From positions 34,856,378-34,920,377 of the forward strand of contig NC_064839.1 of the NCBI RefSeq assembly GCF_024166365.1: a stretch of DNA of 64,000 bases, in the 5' to 3' direction. The notes under the pieces are model-generated. The model was not told the DNA's origin and made no database searches. It saw nothing but the letters and a program-made list of their open reading frames with translations. Source of the DNA: Elephas maximus indicus. Its lineage: Eukaryota; Chordata; Mammalia; Proboscidea; Elephantidae. This document shows, in pieces, positions 11,865-23,317 of the stretch. A program made the translations under genes and the position numbers. Numbering within the stretch: position 1 is the stretch's first letter; each line of letters opens with the position of its first letter.

Positions 11865-11975
11865 TAGGAGCAGACTGGAGCTTAAATCCCGGCTTTACCG
11901 TTTGCTCCCTGGGTGCTCTTGGGCAGTTCCTACTCTCTGGGCTTCATCTGCCTCATCTTTAAATTGGGGAAAATG
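11865..11975 (+). mobile_element. MIR fragment
   Basis: 'gagcttaaatcccggcttta', 'gctcttgggcagttcctac' and 'catctttaaattggggaaaa' follow the MIR order. Confidence 0.8.
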
Positions 11976-12756
11976 AGCTGTCTCAGCTTCCTGGTGGGCT
12001 GGGATGTACAGTCTCCTTTAAAAGGACAAATGACAGCTTAGAAGAGCAGGAGAGACCGAGGTCTAGTTCTGTCCTGCCCTTGGTACCCAAGACCCCCATC
12101 CCCACACCTCTTGAAGCCTAGGGATTTGCTTCCCCTCTCTTTTCCTGTTCGGCAGCAACCACTCATCTGGGAGGCAGGGGAACCCAGAGTGAGAAGAACC
12201 ATCCTGCCCCAGTGGAGAGGCAGAGGTTAACATGGTTACAGTGGGTCACTGTGTCTCAGCCACAGATCTCCCTGAACATAGGTCCATTTTAGGACAACCT
12301 GGAACTTCTTGCTGCGGAGCGAGGCCTGACTTATTTTAAACTGGGCAGAACAAAAGCCTCGGGGTCTGTAGTCTGTGGTCTGTGCACGTGGTGAGGCCCT
12401 CATCTGACCTGCTGTGGGTCAGTATGCCTTCAGGGATGTCCACGTGGAGGATTCAAGCTGTCCATCCTCAACTTCTCTGCCCACTTTCTTCTATTTGGGA
12501 AGAAGGGGCCTTGGCCAAGTTCCCAGTTTTCTCCCATGACCCTTGTTCAGGGGTTCTCATCAATGTGTACCATGTCTGGGCCCTGCCATGTCAGTTAGGA
12601 CCCTCAGACTCTTTGGCTGTTCTTCTCAATGCCCCTGATGAGGGTGTACTGGCCATCCACAGAGCCATGCTTGGCATCATTGACATGTGGTGCTGCCCCA
12701 GCTGCTAGCAGGCGTGTCTGTCAGTGGGCCCAGGACCGTACAGCCCCAGGGCATCT
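11976..12756. other. Intergenic DNA, no gene seen
   Basis: No repeat is clear. A 108-codon open frame near 12,382-12,708 has no recognisable domain and no supporting splice context. Confidence 0.45.
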
Positions 12757-12910
12757 CTACCGCCAGCAGATTCCAGTCCTGACAGCGTCATTATCCAGAT
12801 GTGTGGCCTCAGACAACCCACTGGGCTTTTCTGAACCAGTCTCTTTACTAGCTATACGGGGATGATGATTCCAGCCTCTCAGGGCGATCTAAAGATTGAG
12901 TGGGTGAACA
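12757..12910 (+). mobile_element. MIR fragment, diverged
   Basis: 'gtgtggcctcagacaaccca', 'ttttctgaaccagtctcttt' and 'atacggggatgatgattcca' follow the order of a worn MIR. Confidence 0.6.
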
Positions 12911-13109
12911 AGTGGGAAGACCCGGAATGGGGTCTGGAGTGCAGTGGGTGCTCAGCTTCTCCCACAAGGCCTCAGTGACTCACTGGGGCAGCAACGGGTT
13001 CTGGGGCCAACATAGCATGCCTTGCCAGTTTCATTTCCTCAATTTCTCACCAGCCCACCCCCTTCTTGCCAACCCCACCACCTCTGTCCTAGTTTAGGCC
13101 TTTGTAGAC

Positions 13110-13560
13110 CGTCGCTCTGGCGCCTTCAGTCCATTCTCCACACTCACAGGCAGAATGAACTTTAAAACACGTGAATCTGGTCATGGTACTCCCCTGCCTA
13201 CAACCTTCCATGGCTTTTCATTGCCCTCAGAATAAGGTCAGAATTCCTTGACTTGGCCCTTAAGACCAATGTGATCATCCCTGCCAGCTACTCATCACCA
13301 GTCCCCCAGGTTCCCCCAGCATATTCCAGGCAAAAGATGCACACAGTGACTTGTTCCCTGAATATGCCCTCACCCTTCTGTCTTCAAATGTCCCTGTATC
13401 TAGTTTATGGAATAAGATGGGCTTGGCCTCTGCAAACCCCCTCTCCCTTCAACTCCCCCCTCCACCACTGAAAGGCAGGTTCCATAGCTATTTCAGCCAC
13501 CATTACATAATCGAGTCTATCCTATTTAAAACCTCAACATGGAAAATGTACAGTGGGGAC
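13110..13560 (+). mobile_element. L2 3' region
   Basis: The run 'acttggcccttaagaccaat', 'catattccaggcaaaagatg', 'ccttctgtcttcaaatg' and 'gaaaggcaggttccatagct' follows the order of an L2 3' end in forward orientation. It is old and non-coding. Confidence 0.6.
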
Positions 13561-14029
13561 AGGAGGCTGTAGTGGGTTTCTCTTTGCTTTCTTGTTTCAG
13601 TTCATCCTCCATTGGCCAGCTGCTATGTTGTCCATCTCTTTAGGGATGGGCTGGGGTAAGGTAGAAGGGGAACAGGAGAAGCAAGAGGCCCAAGAAGGGC
13701 TTTCTTGACACCATGGCTGGGATCTGGCACCCTGACCTTCTCCATGGAAGATGTACAGCTTCTGGATCCTTCTCTCATGGGCACTTTCATGAGTTCCTCA
13801 GAGACCTCCCCTTGCACTCTCCCTACTTGGAACCTCCAAATGAAGTTCTCTAGCATGGAGTTCACCTCCTCAAGCAGCTGCTTGTGACTCACCCTGGCCT
13901 CTTTCTGTGACTGCCTTCACTTCACTCAGAAACAGGCCCTCTGGGCAAGATCTCTTTATGATGACCCCAGCTGACTCCTTTCTGTTGGGGGCCTAGAGAA
14001 GGGGTGGACATGGAGTCCACACTCTGTAG
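13561..14029. other. Intergenic DNA, no gene seen
   Basis: Mirror-image open frames (13,623-13,892 minus and 13,705-13,887 plus) have no domain and no splice support. Confidence 0.45.
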
Positions 14030-14405
14030 GCCTCTGTAAGCCACTGTGAGAAGTTCAGATGTTAGCATTCTAAGAATGTAGGGAACCTCTTGGAGGGTTT
14101 CAAGCAGGGGTGTGACATGATAGGTGGCTACTACAACTGTCCAGGCAAATGATGTTGGTGGTTTTTACTAGAGTGGGAGCTATGGAGGATACAGCTGACA
14201 GACTTATTACTGGATTGGATCTGAGGGGTGATAAAAGGACAGGAGTACAGTGTTTTGGGTTTGAGTACCTGGTTGAACAGAGGTGCCAGAAAGGGAAGTC
14301 TTAGGCAAAGCAGGTTGAGGAGAGCAGAAATCAAGGGTTCAGTCTTGGTCATACCAAGTTTGAGATGTTTATCCAATATCAAGTGAAGCTATCCAGGAGT
14401 CAGAT
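14030..14405 (-). mobile_element. L2 fragment
   Basis: 'cttggagggtttcaagcagg', 'ggtgtgacatgatagg', 'ggattggatctgaggggtg' and 'tttgagatgtttatccaat' match the long L2 segment that reads in reverse. A similar block occurs at 53,335-54,055. Confidence 0.6.
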
Positions 14406-15107
14406 AGATAAATGCAAGGCTTCTGCCAGCCCATATGGTACCTTTGAGCAAATTAGAAAAAGGTGTCTTCTTCCAGATGAATGTGGCCTCACACTAGTGC
14501 ACGTAGCTTGATGAGCAGAGGACAGCTGGGTCTTAATCCCATTAGTCCTCTTGGCTGTGCATCCTTGCGCAGTAGACAAACTGTGTAACTCTGCGTGGTA
14601 GCTCTGGACATGCAAGTCCGGAGCTCAGGGGAGTATTTGGGCTTGGACAAAAGCCACTAGCTCATAGGATGCTTATTTGGATATTGTATGGGATAGTGAC
14701 TCTACCAGTCAAAGTGGGAAGCCCTTCCTTTCCAGGGCTAGGGCTTTCCTTCTCTTCTTTCAGGTGAAGCTCCCCTCCTTCCCTGCAGAGCTGAGTATCT
14801 ATGGTCCACTCAGTCTTGTCTTCTCTAAGTTCATCCTGGAGGAGCACGAGGGTGGAGAGTGAGGAGGGCTCTTTCTTTCTCTCCTCTCGCTTTCTACTCT
14901 TAATGCAAGGATGTTGGGCTCTGTCACCATGCTGGGGGCAGCCCCTGCCCTCCACATGCTGATGGTCATGGTGTCCCCTGAGGGGCTCCATAGACAGGGT
15001 AAGCACCAAGCAGAGAGAGGAACATCCAGAGTGCTCCTTGGGACTCAACACAGGATGAGCTGGAGTAGTTAACCAGGCCACAAGACTGAAATGACTCAAG
15101 AAGCAAG
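14406..15107. other. Intergenic DNA, no gene seen
   Basis: A 165-codon minus frame covers much of this stretch, but it shows no domain and reads through low-complexity G/A-rich DNA. No gene can be supported. Confidence 0.45.
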
Positions 15108-15200
15108 GAGCCAAGGGCTCGTTCATATCAGCCTGCCTGGGCTCAAATCCCAGGGCCACTTCTTACACCTGGATGACTTCAACAAGTCCCTTAGCATCTC
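15108..15200 (+). mobile_element. MIR, left part, split by an RTE
   Basis: 'gcctgcctgggctcaaatcc', 'gccacttcttacacctgg' and 'acaagtcccttagcatctct' are the first half of a MIR. The second half resumes near 21,430 after the nested insertions. Confidence 0.8.
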
Positions 15201-16011
15201 TGTTGTTATGGTTAGGTGCTGCCAAGTCAATTCTGACTCATAGCAACCCTATGTACAACAGAACGAAACACTGCCCAGTCTTGCACCATCCTCACAATCG
15301 TTATGTTTGAACCCATTGTTGCAGCCACTGTGTCAATCCATCCCGTTGAGGGTCTTCCTCTTTTTCGGTGACCAAAATGATTTACCAGACATGATGTCCT
15401 TCTCCAGGGACTGGTCCCTCCTTATAATATGTCCAAAGTATTTGAGTCAAAGTCTCACCATCCTTGCTTCTAAGGAGCATTCTAGCTGTACTTCTTCCAA
15501 GACAGATTTGTTCATTCTTCTGGCAGTCCATGGTATATTCAATATTCTTCGCCAAAACCATAATTCTAAGGGATCAATTCTTCAGTCTTCTTTATTCATT
15601 GTCCAGCTTTCACATGCATATGAGGCAATTGAAAATCCCATGGCTTGGGTCAAGCACACCTTAGCCCTTAAAGTGACATCTCTGTTTTTTAACACTTTAA
15701 AGAGGTCTTTTGCTGCAGATTTACCCAATCATTTGATTTCTTGACTGCTGCTTCCATGGGTGTTATTTGTAGATCCAAGTAAAACGAAATCCTTGACAAC
15801 TTCAACATTTTCTCCATTCATCATGATGTTGCTTACTGGTCCAGTTGTGTGGATTTTTGTTTTCTTTATGTTGAGGTATAATCCATACTGAAGGCTGTGG
15901 TCTTTGATCTTCATCAGTAAGTGCTTCAAGTCCTCCTCCTCACTTTCAGCAGGAAAAGTTGTGTCATCTACATAATGAAGGCTGTTAATTAGTCTTCCTC
16001 CAATCCTGATG

Positions 16012-18253
16012 GAACACACAGAAATCAAATTGACTATATCTGTGGAAAGAGATGATGGAAAAGCTCAACATCATCAGTCAGAACAAGGCCAGGGGCTGAC
16101 TGTGGAACAGACCATCAATTGCTCTATGCAAGTTCAAGCCGAAACTGAAGAAAATCAGAGCAAGTCCACGAGAGAAAAAATATGACCTTGAGTACATTCC
16201 ACCTGAATTTAGAGACCATCTCAAGAATAGGCTTGACGCATTGAACACTAGTGATGGAAGACCAGACGAGTTGTGGAATGACATCAAGGACATCATACAA
16301 GAAGAAAGCAAGAAGTCACTGAAAAGACAGGAAAGAAAGAAAATACTAAAACGGATGTCAGAGGAGACTCTGAAACTTGTTCCCGAACTTCAAGCAGCTA
16401 AAGCAAAAGAAGAATTGATGAAGTAAAAGAACTGAACTGAAGATTTCAAAGGGCAGCTCGAGAAGACAAAGTAAAGTATAATAATGACACATGCAAAGAG
16501 CTGGAGTTGGAAAACCAAAAGGGAAGAACACACTCAGCGTTTCTCAAGCTGAAAGAATTGAAGAAAAAATTCAAGCCTTGAGTTGCAATAGTGAAGAATT
16601 CTATGGGGAAAATATTAAACGACGCAGGAAGCATCAAAAGAAGATGGAAGGAATACAAAGAGTCATTATACCAAAAAGAATTAGTCGATTTGCAACCATT
16701 TCAAAAGGTGGCATATGATCAGGAACCGATGGTACTGAAGGAAGAAGTCCAAGCTGCTCTGAAGGCACTGGCAAAAAAACAAGGCTCCAGGAATTGATGG
16801 AATATCAATTGAGATGTTTCAACAAACAGATGCAGCGCTGGACGTGCTCACTCATCTATGCCAAGAAATATGGAGGACAGCTTCCTCGCCAACGGTCTGG
16901 AAGAGATCCATATTTATGCCTATTCCCAAGAAAGGTGATCCAACCGAATGTGGAAATTAGAGAACAATATCATTAATATCACACACAAGCAAAATTTTGC
17001 TGAAGATCATTCAAAAGTGGCTGCAGCAGTATATCGACAGGGAACTGCCAGAAATTCAGGCTGGTTTCAGAAGAGGATGTGGAACCAGGGATATCATTGC
17101 TGATGTCAGATGGATCCTAGCTGAAAGCAGAGAATACCAGAAGGATGTTTACCTGTGTTTTATTGACTGTGCAAAGGCATTCGACTGTGTGGATCATAAC
17201 AAATTATGGATAACATTGCAAAGAATGGGAATTCCAGAACACTTAATTGTGCTCATGAGGAACCTTTACATAGATCAAGAGGCAGCTATTCTGACAGAAC
17301 AAGGGGATACTGATTGGTTTAAAGTTGGGAAAGGTGTGCATCAGGGTTGTATTCCTTCACCATACCTATTCAATCTGTATGCTGAGCAAATAATATGAGA
17401 AGCTGGACTATATGAAGAAGAACGGGGCATCAGGATTGGAGGAAGGCTCATTAACAACCCGCGTTATGCAGATGACACAACCTTCCTTGCTGAAAGTGAA
17501 GAGGACTTGAAGCACTTACTAAAGAAGATCAAAGACCACAGCCTTCAGTATGGATTGCACCTCAACATAAAGAAAACAAAAATCCTCACAACTGGACCAA
17601 TGAGCAACATCATGATAAATGGAGAAAAGATTGAAGTTGTCAAGGATTTCATTTTACTTGGATCCACAATCAACAGCCATGGAAGCAACAGTCAAGAAAT
17701 CCAAAGACACATTGCATTGGGTAACTCTGCTGCCAAGGGCCTCTTGAAAGTGCTTAAGAGCAAAGATGTCACCTTGAAGACTAAGGTGCGCCTGACCCAA
17801 GCCATGGTATTTTCAATCACATCATATGCATGTGAAAGGTGGACAACGAATAAGGAAGACCAAAGAAGAATTGATGCCTTTGAATTGTCGTGTTTGCGAA
17901 GAATATTGAATATACTATGGACTGCCAAAAGAATGAACAAATCTGTCTTAGGAGAAGTACAGCCAGGATGCTCCTTAGAAGCAAGGATGGTGAGACTGCA
18001 TCTTACGTATTTTGGACATGTTGTCAGGAGGGATCAGTCTCTGGAGAAGGACATCATGCTTGGCAAAGTGCAATGTCAGCGGAAAAAGAGGAAGATCCTC
18101 AGCAAGGTGGATTGACACAGTGGCTGCAACAATGGGCTCAAGCATAACAACAATTGTAAGGATGGTGCAGGACCAGGCAGTGTTTTGTTTTGTTGTGCAT
18201 AGGGTCACTATCAATCGGAACCGACTCGACGGCACCTAACAACAACAACAACG
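16012..18253 (+). mobile_element. RTE/BovB-type LINE inserted into the older RTE
   Basis: This plus-strand copy starts near the end of the endonuclease region and runs to the end of the element with an (AAC)n tail. The 10-bp duplication AATCCTGATG is exact at 16,002-16,011 and 18,254-18,263. The RT shows F-I-D-C-A-K-A-F-D, the H-Q-G-C-I-P-S-P box and Y-A-D-D at 17,465-17,476. A TAG after G-N (near 16,960), a TGA after E-Q-I-I (17,396-17,398) and a frameshift in an A-run near 16,775 disable it. Confidence 0.95.
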
Positions 18254-18263
18254 AATCCTGATG

Positions 18264-19697
18264 CCCCATTCTTCTTCACATAGTCCAGCTTCTTGGATTA
18301 TTTGCTCAGCATATGGATTGAATAAGTATGGTGAATGAATACAACTTTGACACACATGGTTCCTGACTTTAAACCACGCAATACCCCTTCTTCTGTTTGA
18401 ACGACTGCCTCTTGGTCTATGTACAGGTTCCTCATGAGCACAATTAAATGTTCTGGAATTCCCATTCTTCACAAAGTTATCTATAATTTGTCATGATCCA
18501 CACAGTCGAATGTCTTTTCATAGTCAATAAAACACAGGTAAACATCTTTCTGGTATTCTCTGCTTTCAGCCAGGATCCATCTGACATCAGCAATGATAAC
18601 TGTCGTTTCAAGTCCTCTTCTGAATCCAGCTTGAATTTCTGGCATGTCCCTGTCAACTTACTGCTGTAACCGCTTTTGAATGGTCTTCAGCAAAATTTTA
18701 CTTGTGTGTAATATTAATGGTATTGTTTGATAGTTTCCGCATTCTGTTGGATCTCCTTTCTTTAGAATGGGTACAAATATGGATCTTTTCCAGTTGGTTG
18801 GCCAGGAAGCTGTCTTCCAAATTTCTTGACATAGACAAGTGAACACCTCCAGCGCTGCATTGGTTTATTGAAACATCTTGATGCTCTGTCAATTCCTGGA
18901 GGCTTGTTCTTCGTCAATGCCTTCGGTGCAGCTTGGACTTCTTCCTTCAGTACCATCGGTTCTTGATGATATGCTACCTCCTGAAGTGGTTGAACATCAA
19001 CCAGTTCTTTTTGGTACTGTGACTCTGTGTATTCCTTCCATCTTCTTTTGATGCTCTTATATACCATTTAATTCTTTCCCCACAGCATCCTTCAATATTG
19101 CAACTCGAGGCTTGAATTTTTTCTTCAGTTCTTTCAGCTTGAGAAACGCTGAGCCTGTTCTTCCCTTTTGGTTTTCTATCCAGGTCTTTGCACATTTCAT
19201 TATAATACTTTACTTTGTCTTCTCAAGCTGCCCTCTGAAATCTTCTGTTCAGCAATTTTACTTCATCATTTTTTCCTCTCACTTTAGCTACTCTACATTC
19301 AACAGCAAGTTTCAGAGTTTCTTCAGACATCCATTTTGGTCTTTTCTTTCTTTCCTGTCTTTTTAATGACCTCTTGGTTTCTTCATATATGATGTCCTTG
19401 ATGTCATTCCACAACTCACCTGGTCTTCGGTCATTAGTATTCAATGCATCAAATCTATTCTTGAGATGGTCTCTAAATCCAGGTGGGATATACTCAAAGT
19501 TATACTCTGGCTCTCATAGACTTGTTCTAATTATCTTCAACATCAGCTTGAATTTGCATATGAGCAATTAATGTTCTGTTCCACAGTTGGCCCTGATCTT
19601 GTTCTGATGATGATATTGAGCTTTTCCATAGTCTCTTACCACAGATGTATGCACTCTGATTCTTGTGTATTTCATCTGGTGAGGTCCATGTGTATAG
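18264..19697 (-). pseudogene. Outer RTE reverse transcriptase remnant, N-terminal part
   Basis: The minus frame pieces at 18,236-19,444 read the region upstream of the catalytic boxes, including I-L-K-K-G-D-P-T-E-C-G-N and a basic E-E-T-K-R-S-L-K-R-Q-E-R-K-K segment. Several frameshifts and stops separate the pieces. They continue the element begun at 15,201. Confidence 0.8.
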
Positions 19698-19698
19698 T

Positions 19699-20461
19699 TG
19701 TAAAAATGGCATGGGGGCAGTGTCTGACCTCCTCCAACCCCATAAAGGGGAAGGAAAACCAGTATCAACAGCGCAAGGCTGACTCCCATGAGGTGGAGGC
19801 CAAACAAGCCTTCTCTCTCCACTGTCTTTACTAAATCTGATGCTAACCATCCCTCCCACAGCACTCTGTACTTCTCTGCTGGATTTGATTATTCATTGCA
19901 ATGGCCACACAGAACTCACAGACCATATTCATGATTATGGAGTATATTAGGGAAGTAGCAGTTACAGTTCAGGCTCAAGAACACTCAGGATACAGTTCTT
20001 CCATCAGGACAGCCTCTTCCAACCGTGCTCACAGGCACACCTCTCCCTGGCCCTAGGCCTCTCCCCAAAGGCACTCAGCTTTCTCTCTCTGTAGGCTGGG
20101 AAGCCCGCTGCACTGTCTCCTGCTGCCAGGTCTCTACTACGGGTTCTCTCCAGCCACCGCTTTTCACTGTCTTCAGGGTTACAGCTTGCTCTCTTTCTCT
20201 CTCTCTGTCTCCTGCTTCCAGGGACTTCTCAACGCAAGGATCCTGGGTCCAAAGGATTCACTGTCCACTCCTGGCTGTTCTTCCTTGGTGATGGTAGGAC
20301 TCTCCTTTCTGCTCTGAAATTGGCTCTTTTAAGGCAAAACTGACCAATCCCCTTGGTGGGCAACAATTACCTTATCACGCAGTCCCACCCAATCACCTGA
20401 GTGGGAGTTACAAGACCATAGCTAGAAAGACCACAAAAAAGTAATCAATCGTACTGCAACA
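19699..20461 (-). mobile_element. Solo LTR inside the RTE (ERVL-like, family uncertain)
   Basis: Both edges are fixed because the RTE sequence breaks at 19,698 and resumes at 20,462. On the minus strand the insert begins TGTTGCAG and ends TTTTACA, the TG...CA form of an LTR. A degenerate polyadenylation region ('ccctaatatactccataatc', then 'gtctgtgagttctgtgtggc') supports minus orientation. No clear target duplication remains. No coding sequence is present. Confidence 0.7.
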
Positions 20462-20553
20462 GTCACCATTTATGTTGGCGAAGAAAGGTATTTGAAATGA
20501 AGAAGTGGCTGGTCTTGTAAAATTCTATCATGTGATTTCCAGCGTCATTTCTA

Positions 20554-21051
20554 TCACCAAGGCCGTATTTTCCAACTACCTATTCTTCTTTGTTTTGCAT
20601 TCCAATTGCCAGTAATTATCAATGCATTTTGATTGCATGTTTGATCAATTTCAGACAGCAGAAGTTGGTAAAAATCTTCAATTCCTTCATCTTTGGCCTT
20701 ACTGGTTGGCGTGTAAATTTGAATAATAGTCATATTAACTGGTCTCCCTTGTAAGCTGATGGATATTACCCTATTACTGACAGTGTTATACTTCAGGATA
20801 GATCTTGAAATATTCTTTTTGATGATGAACGTGATGCCATTCCTCTTCAATTTGTCATTCCCACCATAGAAGACCATATGATTGTCTAGTTCAAAATGGC
20901 CAATACCAGTCCATTTCACCTCGCTAATGCCTAGGATATCAATTTTTATGTGGTCCATTTCATTCTTGATGACTTCCAATTTTCCTAGATTCATACTTCG
21001 TACATTCCATGTTCTGATTATTGTTGGATGTTTGCAGCTGTTTCTTCTCAT
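20554..21051 (-). pseudogene. RTE AP-endonuclease domain remnant
   Basis: A 165-codon minus frame starts close to the nuclease domain with T-W-N-V-R-S-M, then D-I-L-G-I-S-E-V-K-W-T-G and I-I-Q-I-Y-T-P-T. This is the N-terminal order of exonuclease-endonuclease-phosphatase domains in RTE elements. The E in S-E-V-K-W is at the expected metal-binding position. The expected G-D-W/F-N motif reads G-N-W-N here, so a catalytic Asp is lost. The frame ends early, before the LTR insertion. Confidence 0.85.
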
Positions 21052-21429
21052 TTTGAGTCATGCCACCTCAACTAACGAAGGCCTCAAAAGCTTGATTCCA
21101 TCCATGTCATTAAGATTGACTCTACTTTGAGGAGGCAGCTCTTCCCCAGGTGTATTTTGAGTGCCTTCCAACCTAAGGGGCTCATCTTCCAGCACTATAT
21201 CAGACAATATTCCACTGCTATTCATAAGATTTTCACTAGCCATTTTTTTCAGAAGTAGCCCGGTTCTTCTTCCTGGTTTGTCTTAGTCTGGAAGTTCCAC
21301 TGAAAACCTGTCCACCAAGGGTGAACCCTGCTGGTATTTGAAATAGTGGTGGCAAAGCTTCCAGTATCACAGCAACACACAATCCACCACATTACGACAA
21401 ACTGACAGACTCAAGGTGGACTGACAATA

Positions 21430-21575
21430 TCTTTAAGCCTCACTTTATCCTGTAAAATGGGTATGCTACCTCATAGGGGTATTATGAGAATTAAATGAAT
21501 TATTTCATGTAAAGCATTTAACCACAGTACCTCAAATTGTAAGCACCCAATCAATATTAGCTTACATGGTATCTT
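21430..21575 (+). mobile_element. MIR, right part
   Basis: 'aagcctcactttatcctgta', 'catgtaaagcatttaacc' and 'gtaagcacccaatcaatatt' are the second half of the MIR begun at 15,108. Confidence 0.8.
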
Positions 21576-21576
21576 A

Positions 21577-21972
21577 GTTACCTAATAGTACTGTAACAGA
21601 AACACCACAGGTGGGTGGTTTTAAAGAACAGAAGTTTATTTTCTCATAGTTCTAGAGGTGAAAAGTCCAAATCAGGGTTGTGGCCGTGTCCATTCTTTCA
21701 TTGCAGGTGGTCCCATTTATTCCTTGACAGTCCTTACATGCCATCTATTTTCCCCTGTGTGTGTGTCTCTAAGTCTAATTTGCTCTTTTTATAACTCAGA
21801 AGTGATTAGACTTAGAGCCCACCCTACTCGGATATGATCTAATTAACATCACACAAAAAAAACTCTTTCCAAACAGGATTATATACACAGGTATAGGGGT
21901 TAGGATTCCGACACACATATTTTGTTTTGGCGGCGGGGGGCGGGGTGCAGAGAACACAATTCAATCCATAAC
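21577..21972 (-). mobile_element. MaLR-type (MLT1-like) LTR
   Basis: In reverse orientation this shows 'cagaagtttattttctcata', 'ctagaggtgaaaagtccaaa', 'gggttaggattccgacacac' and 'cacaattcaatccataacac', the diagnostic order of an MLT1-like LTR. A G-rich stretch near 21,930 is an internal expansion. Confidence 0.8.
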
Positions 21973-21975
21973 ACA

Positions 21976-22435
21976 TGGTATATATAGGAAAGCCCTTCCC
22001 AGTGGAATCCCAAAGCCTCCTGCTAGTTGCTGAACAAAGCAGGCAGGAGAGGAAGTGGCCTCACTGAGCTGGTAAAGTTCAGATCTGCTTCCTGCCTCCT
22101 CCAATCATAGTCCTGTGGAGGTCAAACTTGAGTCAGACCAGTTTGACCATGGATGGGGGATGTTCCCCTTTGTAAACACTTCTAGAGAAGCGAATTTCAC
22201 AACTCCTCATCATCCATTCAGCATTATGCAGCCCCCACCCTCCGAATGTTTTTTCTGGAGTTCCACCTGAGTCCTGATACTACAGCTGAACACTTTCTAT
22301 CTTTGGAGCCAAGCAAAAGGGAAAGGAACTCAGTGTGGAGACCCTTTGTTGCACCATACCCAGACCTTCTCTTCAGCCTGTTTAGGGTCCTGGGCCCTTT
22401 TAAAAATTCTCTCCCCAGGAAAAAAAAAAGCACTC
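21976..22435. other. Intergenic DNA, no gene seen
   Basis: No clear repeat is seen before an A-run at 22,420-22,429. A 69-codon minus frame here has no domain. Confidence 0.4.
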
Positions 22436-22449
22436 AAAAGTACATCTGA

Positions 22450-22981
22450 GACCTACATCATCCTGAGACCAGAAGAACTAGTTGGTGCCCGGCCACAATC
22501 GATGACTGCCCTGACAGGGAGCACAACAGAGAACCCCTGAGGGAGCAGGAGATCAGTGGGATGCAGACCCCAAATTCTCATAAAAAGACCAGACTTAATG
22601 GTCTGACTGAGACTAGAGGAATCCCGGCGGTCATGGTCCTCAAACCTTCTGTTGGCACAGGACAGGAACCATCCCCGAAGACAACTCATCAGACATGAAA
22701 GGGACTGGACAGTGGGTAGGAGAGAGATGCTGATGAAGAGCCAGCTAATTATATCAGGTGGACACTTGAGACTGTGTTGGCATCTCCTGTCTGGAGGGGG
22801 GATGGGAGGATAGAGAGAGTTGGAAGCTGGCAAAAATGTCACGAAAGGAGAGACTGGAAGGGCTGACGCATTAGGGGAAGAGCAAGTGGGTGTACGGAGT
22901 AAGATGTATATAAACTTATATGTGACAGTCTGACTTGATTTGTAAACGTTCACTTGAAGCTCAATAAAAGTTAAAAAAAAA
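22450..22981 (+). mobile_element. 5'-truncated LINE retrocopy, probably lineage-specific L1 3' end
   Basis: The insert ends 'agctcaataaaagtt' plus about 13 A and is flanked by an exact 14-bp duplication AAAAGTACATCTGA (22,436-22,449 and 22,982-22,995). These are hallmarks of target-primed reverse transcription. The terminal phrase 'gtaaacgttcacttgaagct' resembles the ends of the L1 copies at 23,040 and (reverse) 43,722. Assignment to L1 rests on that similarity; the retrotransposition call itself is firm. Confidence 0.85.
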
Positions 22982-23039
22982 AAAAGTACATCTGAACTGA
23001 GTAATGTTCTCCCTTAAACAATTAACTATATGAGATCAA

Positions 23040-23262
23040 ACAGTCAACATCCACCAAAAGCAAAGATGAGAAGGCGAGGCGGGGAAGGGACGCTAGATCA
23101 ATGAAAACAGAACAAACAGAATGGAAATAATGAGAATGCTGACACATTGTAAAAATTGTAACCAATGGCATGGAAAAATGTGTACAAAAATTGTTAAAGG
23201 GGAACCTAGTTTGCTGTGTAAACTTTCACCTAAAACACAATAAAATATTATTTAAAAAAAAA
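23040..23262 (+). mobile_element. L1 3' UTR end
   Basis: 'tttgctgtgtaaactttcac', 'ctaaaacacaataaaatat' and an A-rich end define it. The same 3' end in reverse starts the L1 copy at 43,722. Confidence 0.75.
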
Positions 23263-23317
23263 TATATGCACACAAGTCAAATTTTGCAAGATTCTTCACC
23301 TTTAAGGAAAAGTTCAG

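Larger units (their letters stand above)
15201..21425 (-). mobile_element. RTE/BovB-type LINE, near full length, interrupted twice
   Basis: The minus-strand element is present at 15,201-16,011, 18,254-19,698 and 20,462-21,425. It reads from a (GTT)n-type tail through reverse transcriptase to an AP-endonuclease domain and 5' region, so this is the only copy here that keeps the 5' half. The RT catalytic box reads Y-V-D-D rather than Y-A-D-D. Frames are broken by substitutions and small indels, so it is dead. It lacks the two stop codons shared by the copies at 7,161 and 16,012. It is older than both insertions it contains. Confidence 0.9.

Noticed and set aside
17507-18115. 202-codon RTE frame as a functional gene
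   Set aside because: It is the C-terminal part of an RTE reverse transcriptase with an upstream TGA, TAG and frameshift; it is a dead retrotransposon piece.
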